From: JAUWGC01 sp963753055
GTDB lineage: Bacteria; Bacteroidota; Bacteroidia; Bacteroidales; B18-G4
Reading direction: 5' to 3'
Length of the DNA: 64,000 nucleotides
Assembly: GCA_963753055.1 (NCBI GenBank)
Contig: CAVWAP010000009.1
Location: 186,001 to 250,000 of the forward strand
Part shown: in pieces, positions 26,417 to 37,300 of the stretch
Layout: each line of letters begins with the position of its first letter
How positions within the stretch are numbered: position 1 is the stretch's first letter
Position numbers and translations under genes: made by a program
The notes under the pieces: generated by a model
Told to the model about the DNA's origin: nothing
Databases searched by the model: none
The model's input: only the letters and a program-made list of their open reading frames with translations

Positions 26417-29400
26417 ATGAAAACAATAAAATTCTACTTTCTGTCAATCGCTTTACTCCTGGCAGCAGCCACTTACGGACAGCAAAACTGGGTTCCAATC
26501 AGCAGTGATACACCTCAAAATCCAGTGGTTACAGTAATTGAGCAAAACACCAATAATGTCATTATTGACGTTGAGATCCCTGGCATGTATGTTACACCAG
26601 TGGAGGTAAATGGTACAATATACCAGCGAATTGAACTTTATAGCTGGCAAACGACAAAAGATATTGGTAAACCGGAGCTTCCCATGATCAATGAGATCAT
26701 TGGTATGCCATCCGGAAAGAAAATTAAAGCTTCTATCATGTCTTTAGCTACAACCTTATTGGAGGATTATAATATCTTTCCATTTCAAACCCCGAGTAAG
26801 GATGTCGCAGGTGGACAAAGTGATGAGTTTGTCATTGATAAGGCTTTCTACAAACAGTCAACAAGCTATCCTGCTTCAAATGTATCAGTTGACAAGCCAG
26901 GTATCTGGAGGGATGTTAAAATCTCAGGCCTGCATGTCACCCCTTTTATATATAACCCTGCTCAGCTATCCCTTGAGGTGATCCACAGGCTAAGGATTAA
27001 AGTTGAATTTTATGATATTGATACAGAAGTTACCGTGAACAGAAGTAAAGATCTGAACCACCCTATTTTTAAGATGTATGCTTCCAAAATCCTTAATTTT
27101 GAATCACTTGGATATACAATGAATAATCGCGACAGCGATGACATCAAGTACCTCATCATCACCAATACGAATCCATTAAGTACACTGGAGTCATTCATTG
27201 ACTGGAAGAACAGGCAGGGCTTCAGGGTTGAAGTCAGGACAATGGAAGCCGGCTTTAATACCCCCCAGGACTTTAAAGATTATATTGGGCAATTATATAC
27301 TTCCGATAACCTGGAGTATGTACTGATGGTGGGTGATGCCTATCCTAATGGCGGAAATAATCCGGGTGACCCGGATGATGTTCCAATGTTCTGGTGGCAA
27401 CCATCCGGTGAGGACGGATCCTATTCAGATACATGGTACGTTTGCCTGGATGGTCCGGACGATCACTTTGCAGACCTGGCCATTGGCCGCTTCACTTATG
27501 ATAATCTTGATGAATTAGCATTGCAGCTTGACAAGACGCTGGATTTCTACAAGGAGCCCGACTCAGAAACAAACTGGGCAGAAAATACTATCCTGGTTGC
27601 TCATGAGGAACAGTATCCAGCGAAGTATACACAATGTAAAAATGAAATTGAGAACTACTCCTACGCTCTCCAAATCCCGATATTTGAAGAGTGTTATGGC
27701 GGAGCAGGTGCCTCTAACCAGGATATCATTGATTACATAAATGCTAATTCCTGCGGTATATTCAACTACCGCGGGCATGGCAGTGCAACAGAATTCTGGC
27801 AATGGTGCCCTTCCGGTAGCTTTACTAACGCTCATATCCAGCAGCTCACTAATCAAGACAGGCTGTTTGTATTGTTTGATGTATGTTGTGATAACATGGA
27901 TATTGTAGCCTTTGCCGGCGATTGCCTCTGTGAATCTTTCATGAAATCACCGGTGGCCTCTGTAGCCATCAATGGAGCAATTATACCTTCCTATACTATC
28001 CCTAATCATGATTATGACAAGGAAATGTATAAGGCTGTTTTTGAAGAAGGAATTTATAATATAGGTTATGTGACCAACTATGCCAATATCACAGTGGTAA
28101 ATAATCACGGTACTATCGGCCGGTCAAACGTAAGAACCTATCTATGGCTGGGAGATGCCTCGATAGAACCATGGACACTACAGCCTATGGATCTTATTGT
28201 TGACCACCTGCCTACCCTGTTCCTGGGTACAGACGAATTTAATGTAGAAGTTGAAAACAGCTCAGGCCCGGTAGAGGGTGCCAGGGTATGTCTCACAAAT
28301 GATGACCTCTCTGTTTATGCCTTAGGCTTTACAGATGCTACGGGAGAGGTAGTCCTGGACCTTGGCGGACCTGTTTTAGATCCTGGGACAGCTACTATTA
28401 CAGTATCTTACCATAATCACCTCCCGTATCAAATGGATATTCCAATTATCCCTGCACAGGGACCATACATTGTCTTTACAGATTATGATATTGATGATGC
28501 AACAGGTAACAATAATGGGTTTGCTGATTTCGGTGAGCAAATCAATCTGGATGTCACACTTGAGAATATTGGACTGGATACAGCCATGCAGGTAGTGACC
28601 ACAATTACAGCTATTGATGATTACCTTACCATCCTTGATAGTGTGCATGAGTGGGGTATGATACCTGGTAATTCATTTGTAGTTGCAGATAGCGCTTTCT
28701 CAATGGATATTGCCTTAGATGCACCTGATCAGCATGTTGTCAGTTTTGACATGATCATCGAGGACCTCAACTCTGACCAGGTATGGATAGAAGATTTTGA
28801 CCTGTTGCTGAATGCTCCTGTGCTGGACATCCTGGAAATGGTGATAGATGACAGCCAGAACGGAAATAACAACGGCAGGCTGGATCCGGGAGAGAATGCA
28901 ATTATTAAAGTAAAAAATAAGAATACAGGGCATTGTCCGGCTGAAAACACTGTAGCCAGCATTGAGACAATGAGCCAGTACCTTACGATGCATAATACCG
29001 TGGATACGATTGCAACCCTGGGCTTGCTTGGATATAAATATGCTGAATTTGAAGTTGATGTCGACCCGGATGCACCAAATGGAGTGGTGTTCGCAGAATT
29101 TGACTACCTGCTTTGTTCCGGCATTTTCGAAGAAGAAAAATCATTCACACGTAAGATCGGACTCCTGGTGGAAGACTGGGAAACAGGTGACTTCACCTCT
29201 TTCAACTGGCAGCATAGCGGTGACCAACCCTGGGAAATCACAATGCTGTTCCCCTATGAGGGTCAGTACCATGCTCGCTCAGCAGATATCAATGATTCAG
29301 AAACGAGTGTATTATCCTTATCAATGGAGATCATGACAGCTGACACTATTTATTTCTGGAGAAAAGTATCTTCTCAGGCCAGCGATGAATTGAAATTCTA

Positions 29401-30382
29401 TATCGATAATGACCTGATGGGAAACTGGTCAGGTATTGGCAGCTATGCAGAAGAGAAATACAGGGTTGAGACAGGTACTCACACATTCAAATGGGTTTAC
29501 CAAAAGAATTCAAGCGGTTCATCAGGTAGTGATGCAGCATGGATTGATTTTATCATCATGCCACCAAGGATGACCCTAACCTGCTACGCAGGGCCGGATG
29601 CCTCTATATGTGCTGGCGATGAATACCAGTGTCATGGAGCCGCAACCGACTGGGATGAAATTCTGTGGACCAGCTCCGGTACCGGAACATTTGATGATCC
29701 GACAATCCTGGAACCAGTTTATACACCAAGTGCAGACGATATTGCCAATGGTTCAGTGGAGCTAACCATCACTGTAGAAAACACAGATGGTACAGCTGAT
29801 GATGAAATGATGCTGGCTATTCTGGATGTGCCTGCAGTACCCGAAACACCAGATGGACCTGATTATGTTGACCTGATGGTGACTACATCTTCTGACTACA
29901 CAATTGCAACTGTACCTTATGCCAATGAATATTCATGGCATATTGACCCACTTGAGGCAGGAACTATCAGTGGTAATACAAATACCGGTAATGTTCAATG
30001 GAATCTGTCCTACCTTGGCAGTGCCATGATCAGTGTAATGGCTATCAACGATTGTGGTGATAGCGAATACTCAGAAGAATACCAGGTGACTGTTGATAAT
30101 ACAACAGGTATACACGAACTGGTGGATGGCATTGATGTGCATATCTATCCCAATCCAAGCATGGGAACTTTTATGATCGACCTGAACTCAGGATCAGAAC
30201 AGAGTATAGAAATAAGGGTGTTTAATGCACTTGGTGATGTTGTATATACAGCTTCTAATGTTCAATTCAGTGGCAAACTAACAAAAACACTGGATTTTAA
30301 CAGCTTTGCAGAAGGTATGTACTTCCTTCAAATAAACACCCATAATAAGCTATTAACCAAGAAACTAATCATCAATAGATAA
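26417..30382 (+). CDS. T9SS-secreted C25 cysteine peptidase (first of three in operon)
   Basis: 1321 aa. Signal peptide MKTIKFYFLSIALLLAAATYGQ, propeptide (to about 230) and C25 domain with His454 (NYRGHGSATEF) and Cys490/Cys491 (FDVCCDNMD). Then two calcium-loop Ig-like domains (GNNNGFADFGE about 698; GNNNGRLDPGE about 815), a cleaved-adhesin-like jelly-roll (VEDWETGDFTSFNWQ... to AAWIDFIIMPP), a Cys-containing PKD-like domain (TCYAGPDASICAGDEYQC), an Ig-like linker and the sorting domain (IYPNPSMGTF...). The next two genes repeat the same plan 41 and 7 nt downstream, so the three are one transcription unit. Confidence 0.9.
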   Translation: MKTIKFYFLSIALLLAAATYGQQNWVPISSDTPQNPVVTVIEQNTNNVIIDVEIPGMYVTPVEVNGTIYQRIELYSWQTTKDIGKPELPMINEIIGMPSGKKIKASIMSLATTLLEDYNIFPFQTPSKDVAGGQSDEFVIDKAFYKQSTSYPASNVSVDKPGIWRDVKISGLHVTPFIYNPAQLSLEVIHRLRIKVEFYDIDTEVTVNRSKDLNHPIFKMYASKILNFESLGYTMNNRDSDDIKYLIITNTNPLSTLESFIDWKNRQGFRVEVRTMEAGFNTPQDFKDYIGQLYTSDNLEYVLMVGDAYPNGGNNPGDPDDVPMFWWQPSGEDGSYSDTWYVCLDGPDDHFADLAIGRFTYDNLDELALQLDKTLDFYKEPDSETNWAENTILVAHEEQYPAKYTQCKNEIENYSYALQIPIFEECYGGAGASNQDIIDYINANSCGIFNYRGHGSATEFWQWCPSGSFTNAHIQQLTNQDRLFVLFDVCCDNMDIVAFAGDCLCESFMKSPVASVAINGAIIPSYTIPNHDYDKEMYKAVFEEGIYNIGYVTNYANITVVNNHGTIGRSNVRTYLWLGDASIEPWTLQPMDLIVDHLPTLFLGTDEFNVEVENSSGPVEGARVCLTNDDLSVYALGFTDATGEVVLDLGGPVLDPGTATITVSYHNHLPYQMDIPIIPAQGPYIVFTDYDIDDATGNNNGFADFGEQINLDVTLENIGLDTAMQVVTTITAIDDYLTILDSVHEWGMIPGNSFVVADSAFSMDIALDAPDQHVVSFDMIIEDLNSDQVWIEDFDLLLNAPVLDILEMVIDDSQNGNNNGRLDPGENAIIKVKNKNTGHCPAENTVASIETMSQYLTMHNTVDTIATLGLLGYKYAEFEVDVDPDAPNGVVFAEFDYLLCSGIFEEEKSFTRKIGLLVEDWETGDFTSFNWQHSGDQPWEITMLFPYEGQYHARSADINDSETSVLSLSMEIMTADTIYFWRKVSSQASDELKFYIDNDLMGNWSGIGSYAEEKYRVETGTHTFKWVYQKNSSGSSGSDAAWIDFIIMPPRMTLTCYAGPDASICAGDEYQCHGAATDWDEILWTSSGTGTFDDPTILEPVYTPSADDIANGSVELTITVENTDGTADDEMMLAILDVPAVPETPDGPDYVDLMVTTSSDYTIATVPYANEYSWHIDPLEAGTISGNTNTGNVQWNLSYLGSAMISVMAINDCGDSEYSEEYQVTVDNTTGIHELVDGIDVHIYPNPSMGTFMIDLNSGSEQSIEIRVFNALGDVVYTASNVQFSGKLTKTLDFNSFAEGMYFLQINTHNKLLTKKLIINR

Positions 30383-30423
30383 GTAGAAAAGATTATCACA
30401 CATCATCCAAATTAAGCTTAGCA

Positions 30424-33400
30424 ATGAAAAAGACAATATTCCTTGCAATCCTGTTGTTTGCCAGTATTCATTTATTCAGCAACAGTTGGATATCAATTTC
30501 ATCAAGTCAACCAGCTCCGGCTAAAGTAGAGCTCATTTCATCCAATGTGCAGCAAACCGTAATAAAAGTTTCATTGGATGGTTTCTACTTCAATGAAGTG
30601 CAGACACCCAGAGGCCAGGCTTTCACCGTGAGCGTGGACAATGCCACGACCTTGTTGATTGGCAGTGCCCCCGATTTACCCAAGGTGGTTACTTCAATAA
30701 TTATCCCTGACCTAGCAGGGATGGATGTTGAAGTAATATCATCCAAATTCACTGAATATAGCAATATGGAAATTGCCCCATCTAAAGGCAATTTCACCAG
30801 GGATATTGATCCCGCAACTGTTCCGTATACCTATGGGGCTGTTTACGAGGATGATGCGTTCTTCCCAGGAGACCTGGCCACCCTGAGAGACCCTTACATC
30901 ATAAGGGATTATCGAGGCCAGACTATACTGATCAACCCATTTCAATACAATCCTGTGACTAAAGTGCTCAGGGTGTTTGATGAGATTACTGTTAAGGTTT
31001 ACAAGGTTAATAATATTGGCTTGAACCCCTTGAACAGAACCAAGGATTTCACAAGCGTTGTACAGGAATTTAGTAGCATTTATAACAACCACTTTATTAA
31101 TGCTAATTCCACTAAGTATGACCCGGTGGGTGATATCGGCAACATGTTGATTATTGCTTATGATGATTTTATCCCGGCAATTCAACCATTTGTTGACTGG
31201 AAAACGAAAATTGGAGTTCCTGTTGAAGTAGTAGATGTAGCTACAATCGGAGGTTCAGCTGCTATTAAGAGCTACATTGCCAATTATTATAATAATAATG
31301 GGCTGACTTTCGTACTGCTGGTCGGTGATGCGGAGCAGGTTCCCTCATCCTATGCCAGCGGCGATTCTGACAATGATTATAGTTATATTGTTGGTAACGA
31401 CCATTATCCTGATTTGTTTGTGGGTCGTTTTTCTGCCCAGAATACTGACCATGTTGATATCCAGGTGGCCAGGACGATTGAATATGAATTAAACCCTGAT
31501 ATGAATTTCGACTGGTTTACACGTGCAATTGGTATTGCCAGTAGCCAGGGAACAGGAGATGACAATGAGTATGACTATGAGCACATCAGGAACATTAATA
31601 CTGACCTGCTGAACTTTACATATACTTATGCAGCCGAGTTGTTCGACGGCAGCCAGGGAGGTAATGATGCACCAGGTAACCCAACTCCTGCTATGGTGGC
31701 CTCAGAAGTCAATTCCGGTTCAACAATCATCAATTATTGTGGACATGGAAGCACTAATGCCTGGAGTTCATCCGGATTTTCCAGTGGTGACGTCAGTAAC
31801 CTGGTGAATGAACATATGTGGCCGTTTATCTGGTCAGTAGCCTGTGTAAACGGTAACTTCGTTGGTGGTAGCTGTTTTGCTGAAGCATGGTTACGCGCAG
31901 AGAATAATGGTGTACCTACAGGTGCCGTTGCAACATTAATGTCGACGATCAACCAGAGCTGGAACCCACCAATGTGTGCCCAGGATGAGATGGTGGATAT
32001 ACTTGTGGAATCATACGCCAATAATATTAAAAGGTCATTCGGCGGCCTCTCGATGAATGGCTGCATGCAGATGAATGATGAATACGGTTCAGCAGGCTGG
32101 GAGATGACCGATACATGGAATTGCTTTGGTGATCCATCAGTGATGGTAAGAACAGCGATGCCCCAGGTCATGACTGCCAGCTATCTGCCACAAATTTTCA
32201 TTGGTTCAACTTCTTTCACTGTAAACGCCAGCGCAGAGGGCGGATTGGTTTGCCTGACACTTGATGGAGAGATTATCGCCACTGAGTTTATTGTAAATGG
32301 TACTGCCACATTGCAGTTTGAAGAAATTACAGAACCATGCGTAGTCGACCTGGCAATTACCGGTTTTAATTTTATTCCACATATAGACCAGGTTTCGGCA
32401 ATGCCTGGAAATACTCCTTATGTATTGTACCAGGATCATGATATCATCGATACTGCAGGTAATAGCAATGGATTTATTGACTATGGCGAATTGGTGGGAT
32501 TCACAATTGACCTTAAAAACTTCGGAGGTGTAGATGCAAATGATGTGGAAGTGACGATTAGCATCATCGATGAATACATCACACTCATAGATTCTACAGA
32601 AAATTATGGCCTTATACCAGCCGGACAAGTAGTGTCTGTTCCAGGGGCATTTACATTCCAGGCAGCAGCCAGCTCACCGGATGAGCACAGTTTCCTGGTC
32701 GAGATCACAGCTAAAGATGAGAATGATTCGACCTGGTTCAGTACCGTAGAAGAAGCAACTTATGCACCCATCATAAACATTGGCCATATGATTATTGATG
32801 ATGCTGCAACAGGAAATAACAATGGACGCCTTGATCCTGGAGAAACTGCAATCATTAAAGTAAAGAATTTCAATAGCGGGCATTGTCCTGCAAACAACGC
32901 TTTAGCAACAATATATTCTGAATGCCATTATCTCGAATTTGATAATACAACAGCCAGCCTTGGAACATTAGGATTGCTGGGACATATCTATGCAGAATTC
33001 ACAGTGAATGTGGATCCTGAAACACCTAATGGCGTGATATTGGCTGAGTTTGACTATACCCTGACTTCAGGTGAATTTATTGAAGAAAATTCCTTCATCC
33101 GTAAGATAGGACTGATTGTGGAAGATTGGGAAACAGGAGGTTTCAGTAGTTTTGAATGGCAACAAGGTGGACATCAGCCATGGGAAATTACCATGCTATA
33201 TCCTTACGAAGGCATGTACCACGCCAAGTCTGGAGATATCGATGATTCACAATCAAGTGAGTTGTCATTGTTTCTGGAGATCATGACTGCTGATACAATC
33301 TATTTCTGGAGAAAAATTTCATCTCAATCTGGTGATAAATTAAAATTCTATATTGATAACAACCTGCAAGGGGAATGGACAGGTACTGAGACTTATTCAC

Positions 33401-34335
33401 AGGAGAAATTCAGGGTTGAAACAGGAAATCATACATTCAGATGGGTATACCAGAAAAATTCTAGCGGTTCATCAGGTAGTGATGCGGCCTTTCTTGATTA
33501 TATCATCATGCCACCTATCATGACCCTTACATGTTATGCCGGACCGAATGACATGATCTGCTCCGGTGAAGACTACCAATGCCAGGGTGAAGCCACCGAC
33601 TGGGTCTCCGTGGAATGGAGCACATCCGGTAACGGCACCTTTAACAATACTTACATCCTGGACCCTGTGTATACACCAAGCACAGCTGATCTTGAGGCAG
33701 GGAATGTGGAACTTATGCTAGTTGCAACAGATGATGAAGGTGGTACAGTCGATGATGAAATGACACTGACTTTCAATACCATACCAGAATCACCAGCTAT
33801 ACCGCAGGGGCCTGATTACATCGACGTATGGGCTACTCCGGAATCCGAATACGCTATTGACCCGGTTGAAAATGCCACAGCATATCTCTGGACAATCGAT
33901 CCGGCTGAGGCAGGCAGTATCAGTGGTACAAATATTACCGGTACAGTACAATGGAATAATACGTATTGGGGAACTGCCAGTATTGCTGTTAAAGCTATTA
34001 ACCAATGCGGTCAAAGTGATTTTTCAGAAAGCATTGAGGTGATTGTTGATAATACAGTGGGATTAGCAGAATTACCTGATAACCTGGATATAGCAATTTA
34101 CCCAAATCCAAATAATGGTGAATTTATTGTGAACTTTAACTCCTCTGGAACACATAATCTGAATGTGATCATCTATAATACATTGGGTAAAGTGGCTTAT
34201 TCCAGATCTGGAATCCAGTTCAGCGGAAAACATACAGATCATATTAATCTTGATGATTTACCAGAAGGCTTATACTTCCTTGTTGTTGAAGGAAAGGATA
34301 TTTACATGGCCAATAAGATCATCATAAGAAAATAA
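30424..34335 (+). CDS. T9SS-secreted C25 cysteine peptidase (second of three in operon)
   Basis: 1303 aa with signal peptide MKKTIFLAILLFASIHLFS. The catalytic pair is His441 (INYCGHGSTNAWSS) and Cys474 (WSVACVNGNFVGGSC). Tail order matches the preceding gene: calcium loops GNSNGFIDYGE and GNNNGRLDPGE, jelly-roll (VEDWETGGFSSFEWQ...), PKD-like segment (TCYAGPNDMICSGEDYQC), Ig-like linker and sorting domain (IYPNPNNGEF...). The PKD-like and linker part is nearly the same at DNA level as in the next gene. It lies 41 nt after the first and 7 nt before the third gene of the operon. Confidence 0.9.
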   Translation: MKKTIFLAILLFASIHLFSNSWISISSSQPAPAKVELISSNVQQTVIKVSLDGFYFNEVQTPRGQAFTVSVDNATTLLIGSAPDLPKVVTSIIIPDLAGMDVEVISSKFTEYSNMEIAPSKGNFTRDIDPATVPYTYGAVYEDDAFFPGDLATLRDPYIIRDYRGQTILINPFQYNPVTKVLRVFDEITVKVYKVNNIGLNPLNRTKDFTSVVQEFSSIYNNHFINANSTKYDPVGDIGNMLIIAYDDFIPAIQPFVDWKTKIGVPVEVVDVATIGGSAAIKSYIANYYNNNGLTFVLLVGDAEQVPSSYASGDSDNDYSYIVGNDHYPDLFVGRFSAQNTDHVDIQVARTIEYELNPDMNFDWFTRAIGIASSQGTGDDNEYDYEHIRNINTDLLNFTYTYAAELFDGSQGGNDAPGNPTPAMVASEVNSGSTIINYCGHGSTNAWSSSGFSSGDVSNLVNEHMWPFIWSVACVNGNFVGGSCFAEAWLRAENNGVPTGAVATLMSTINQSWNPPMCAQDEMVDILVESYANNIKRSFGGLSMNGCMQMNDEYGSAGWEMTDTWNCFGDPSVMVRTAMPQVMTASYLPQIFIGSTSFTVNASAEGGLVCLTLDGEIIATEFIVNGTATLQFEEITEPCVVDLAITGFNFIPHIDQVSAMPGNTPYVLYQDHDIIDTAGNSNGFIDYGELVGFTIDLKNFGGVDANDVEVTISIIDEYITLIDSTENYGLIPAGQVVSVPGAFTFQAAASSPDEHSFLVEITAKDENDSTWFSTVEEATYAPIINIGHMIIDDAATGNNNGRLDPGETAIIKVKNFNSGHCPANNALATIYSECHYLEFDNTTASLGTLGLLGHIYAEFTVNVDPETPNGVILAEFDYTLTSGEFIEENSFIRKIGLIVEDWETGGFSSFEWQQGGHQPWEITMLYPYEGMYHAKSGDIDDSQSSELSLFLEIMTADTIYFWRKISSQSGDKLKFYIDNNLQGEWTGTETYSQEKFRVETGNHTFRWVYQKNSSGSSGSDAAFLDYIIMPPIMTLTCYAGPNDMICSGEDYQCQGEATDWVSVEWSTSGNGTFNNTYILDPVYTPSTADLEAGNVELMLVATDDEGGTVDDEMTLTFNTIPESPAIPQGPDYIDVWATPESEYAIDPVENATAYLWTIDPAEAGSISGTNITGTVQWNNTYWGTASIAVKAINQCGQSDFSESIEVIVDNTVGLAELPDNLDIAIYPNPNNGEFIVNFNSSGTHNLNVIIYNTLGKVAYSRSGIQFSGKHTDHINLDDLPEGLYFLVVEGKDIYMANKIIIRK

Positions 34336-34342
34336 CAAAACC

Positions 34343-37300
34343 ATGAAAGCAATTCAGTTAATACCGGTCAGAGCTACTTTAACCGGTTTTTGGATCGTAT
34401 TGTTCAGTCTCACACTGTCTGTTAATGCCCAAGACCTCCAGTTCAATACAACAGGGCAGACCAGGTTAGAAGTAGATGAGAATACATATCTGAAGTTTAC
34501 AGCCTCAAATGCACTGGCTGGTATCCAAACTTCCATCATAAACACTGAGCAAGGTGAGTTTACACGACTTTTTATTCCTGAGTATGTCAGGAACATGGAT
34601 TATGGTCATCCGGAGCTACCGGTATTGAGAAAACTTATTGAGATTCCACTGGGAGCTTCACCAAAGATCAACATTGTTTCCTCCGAGTATATTGAATTAA
34701 GCTTACATGAATACGGCTTGCCAGACAAATTGTATCCCTGTCAACCGCCCCGGTCGAAGAGCCAGGATGAACATGACCTTGTATATGATGCTTCAGCTTA
34801 CCAGGTGGATGCTTATAATACCAATCCTATGGTAACTGTTGATGTTCTGGGTATCATGAGGAATATTCGCCTTGGACGTCTGAACATATCTCCGGTGCAA
34901 TACAATCCCGTGAGCCATACGCTCAAAGTTTTCAAGGAAATCACCTTTGAGATTGTGTCTGAAGGTGCAGATATTGAGCAAACAATGGAGCTTAAGCATC
35001 GCTATGCTTCACCATACTTTGAAGGCCTTCATAAGAGATTAATTAATTACCAGCCCCTGAGCAACCGTGAGAATTTTATGCGGTACCCGGTTAAATATGT
35101 GATTATCTCAGCCAGGATGTTTGAAAGCCAATTGCAACCCCTTATTGAATGGAAGAAATTGAAAGGATTCACTGTGATTGAGGCTTATACGGACCAGGCA
35201 AATGTGGGCCTTACAACATTGTCGATAAGGTCATATATCGACAGTCTGTACAATGCAGGTACTGCCGATGATCCTGCTCCTTCTTTCGTCCTGTTTGTTG
35301 GAGACATATTGCAATTGCCGACCTGGGAGAATGGTAATGGTGAAACTGACAGGCTCTACTGTGAGTTCACAAGTGATTTAATGCCTGAAATCTATTATGG
35401 CAGGTTTTCGGCACAAACCGTTGAACAGTTGCAGCCACAGATTGATAAGACTTTACAATATGAAAAATATACAATGCCCGATCCGGATTACCTGAATGAG
35501 GTTGTTATGGTAGCGGGTGTAGATGCAGGGCATGGGTACGACTGGGCCAATGGTCAGATAAACTATGGAACAATCAACTATTTCAATGAGGATCATGGGA
35601 TCACATCACATACTTATCTGTATCCTGAGTCCGGAAGCTCAAGTGCGGCAATTATACAAGACATTAGCAACGGGGTGACATATGGTAACTATACAGCTCA
35701 TTGCAGTCCACAGGGATGGGGAGATCCATCATTTACCATTGGTGACATCGCCACACTGGAAAATGAGGATATGTATGGCCTGCTGGTTGGCAATTGTTGT
35801 TCTTCAAGCGAATATGCTGTAAACGAATGCTTTGGAGAAGCTATTGTCCGGGCTGAAAATAAAGGAGCCGTTGGTTATATCGGTGCTTCCAACAGCACCT
35901 ATTGGGATGAAGATTATTATTGGGGTGTTGGTGTTGGTACCATCTCTCAAAACCCTCCACCATATGAAGAAACAGGATTAGGAATGTACGACAGGGCTTT
36001 TCATGACCATGGTGAAGAATTTGGAGAGTGGTATGTGTCGCAGGATGAAATGGTATTCGCCGGCAACCTTGCAGTCATGGAAGGGTCTCCATCATCCGCT
36101 GAATATTACTGGGATATTTATAATGTCCTTGGTGATCCTTCTTTGATGGTGTATTTTTCAGAACCTCCTGAGATGGCAGTCAGTTATCCGGAGTTACTTC
36201 CTTTGGGTTCTACTGCGTTCACCGTTACAACGGAACCATATGCCTATGTTGCTTTATCACTTGATGGAGAGCTGCTTGCTGCAGCATTAGCTGACGATAG
36301 CGGGATAGCGGAATTAACAATGGAACCTGTCTATACAGCTGGTATCGGGGATGTTGTGGTAACGAAACAGAATGGACAACCATACTTTGGTACAGTGGTC
36401 ATTACCAATCCCACAGGTCCCTACCTGATCCTTAATGACAACACCATAAACGACTCCCTGGGAAATAATAATGGGTTTGCCGATTATGGTGAGATGGTTT
36501 ATCTGAATATTGCCCTGGAAAATCTTGGCGGGGCAGATGCTTTAAACACTACGGCAACGCTAATAGGAAGTGATCCTTATATCACCGTTAGTGATGATTA
36601 TCAGGAGATCGGGACTATCCTTTCTCAATCGATTTTATGGAATAATAATGCTTTTGCATTTGAAGTGGAGGATGTGATCCCAGATCAGCATGTAATTGAT
36701 TTTGAGCTTGAAATAGAAAGTGTTGAAAAGGAAACCTGGACCCAGGAGTTTACCATAACACTTAACGCACCTGTTCTCAGCATTCTTGGAATCACCATTG
36801 ACGACAGCCAATTTGGTGATGGTAATGGCAGGTTGGATCCTGGTGAAACTGCTGATATTAAGATTTCAAATAGGAATACAGGGCATTGTCCCTCAGAATT
36901 CGCAATTGCAAGCTTAGCTTCATACAATGCTTATCTGACCTTTGATAATACAACAGATACTGTTGGATCACTAGGTTTGCTGGGTTCCAAAAATGCTGTT
37001 TTCAGGGTCCATGTTGACCCTGAAACACCTAACGGATCCATCCTGATCGATCTGGAATATAATATAATTGCAGGTCCTTACAATGCATCACAAGTCTTCA
37101 CAAAACGAATCGGGCTATTATATGAGGATTGGGAGACAGGAGATTTCACAAAATTCGAATGGGTCCTTGATGGAGACCAGCCCTGGGAAATCACCCATGT
37201 ATTTCCTTATGAAGGCATTTATAGTGCTAAATCCGGATTGATAAATGATGGAGAAACAAGCGAACTGTCCTTAACGCTGGAGGTCATGGTGCCCGACAGC

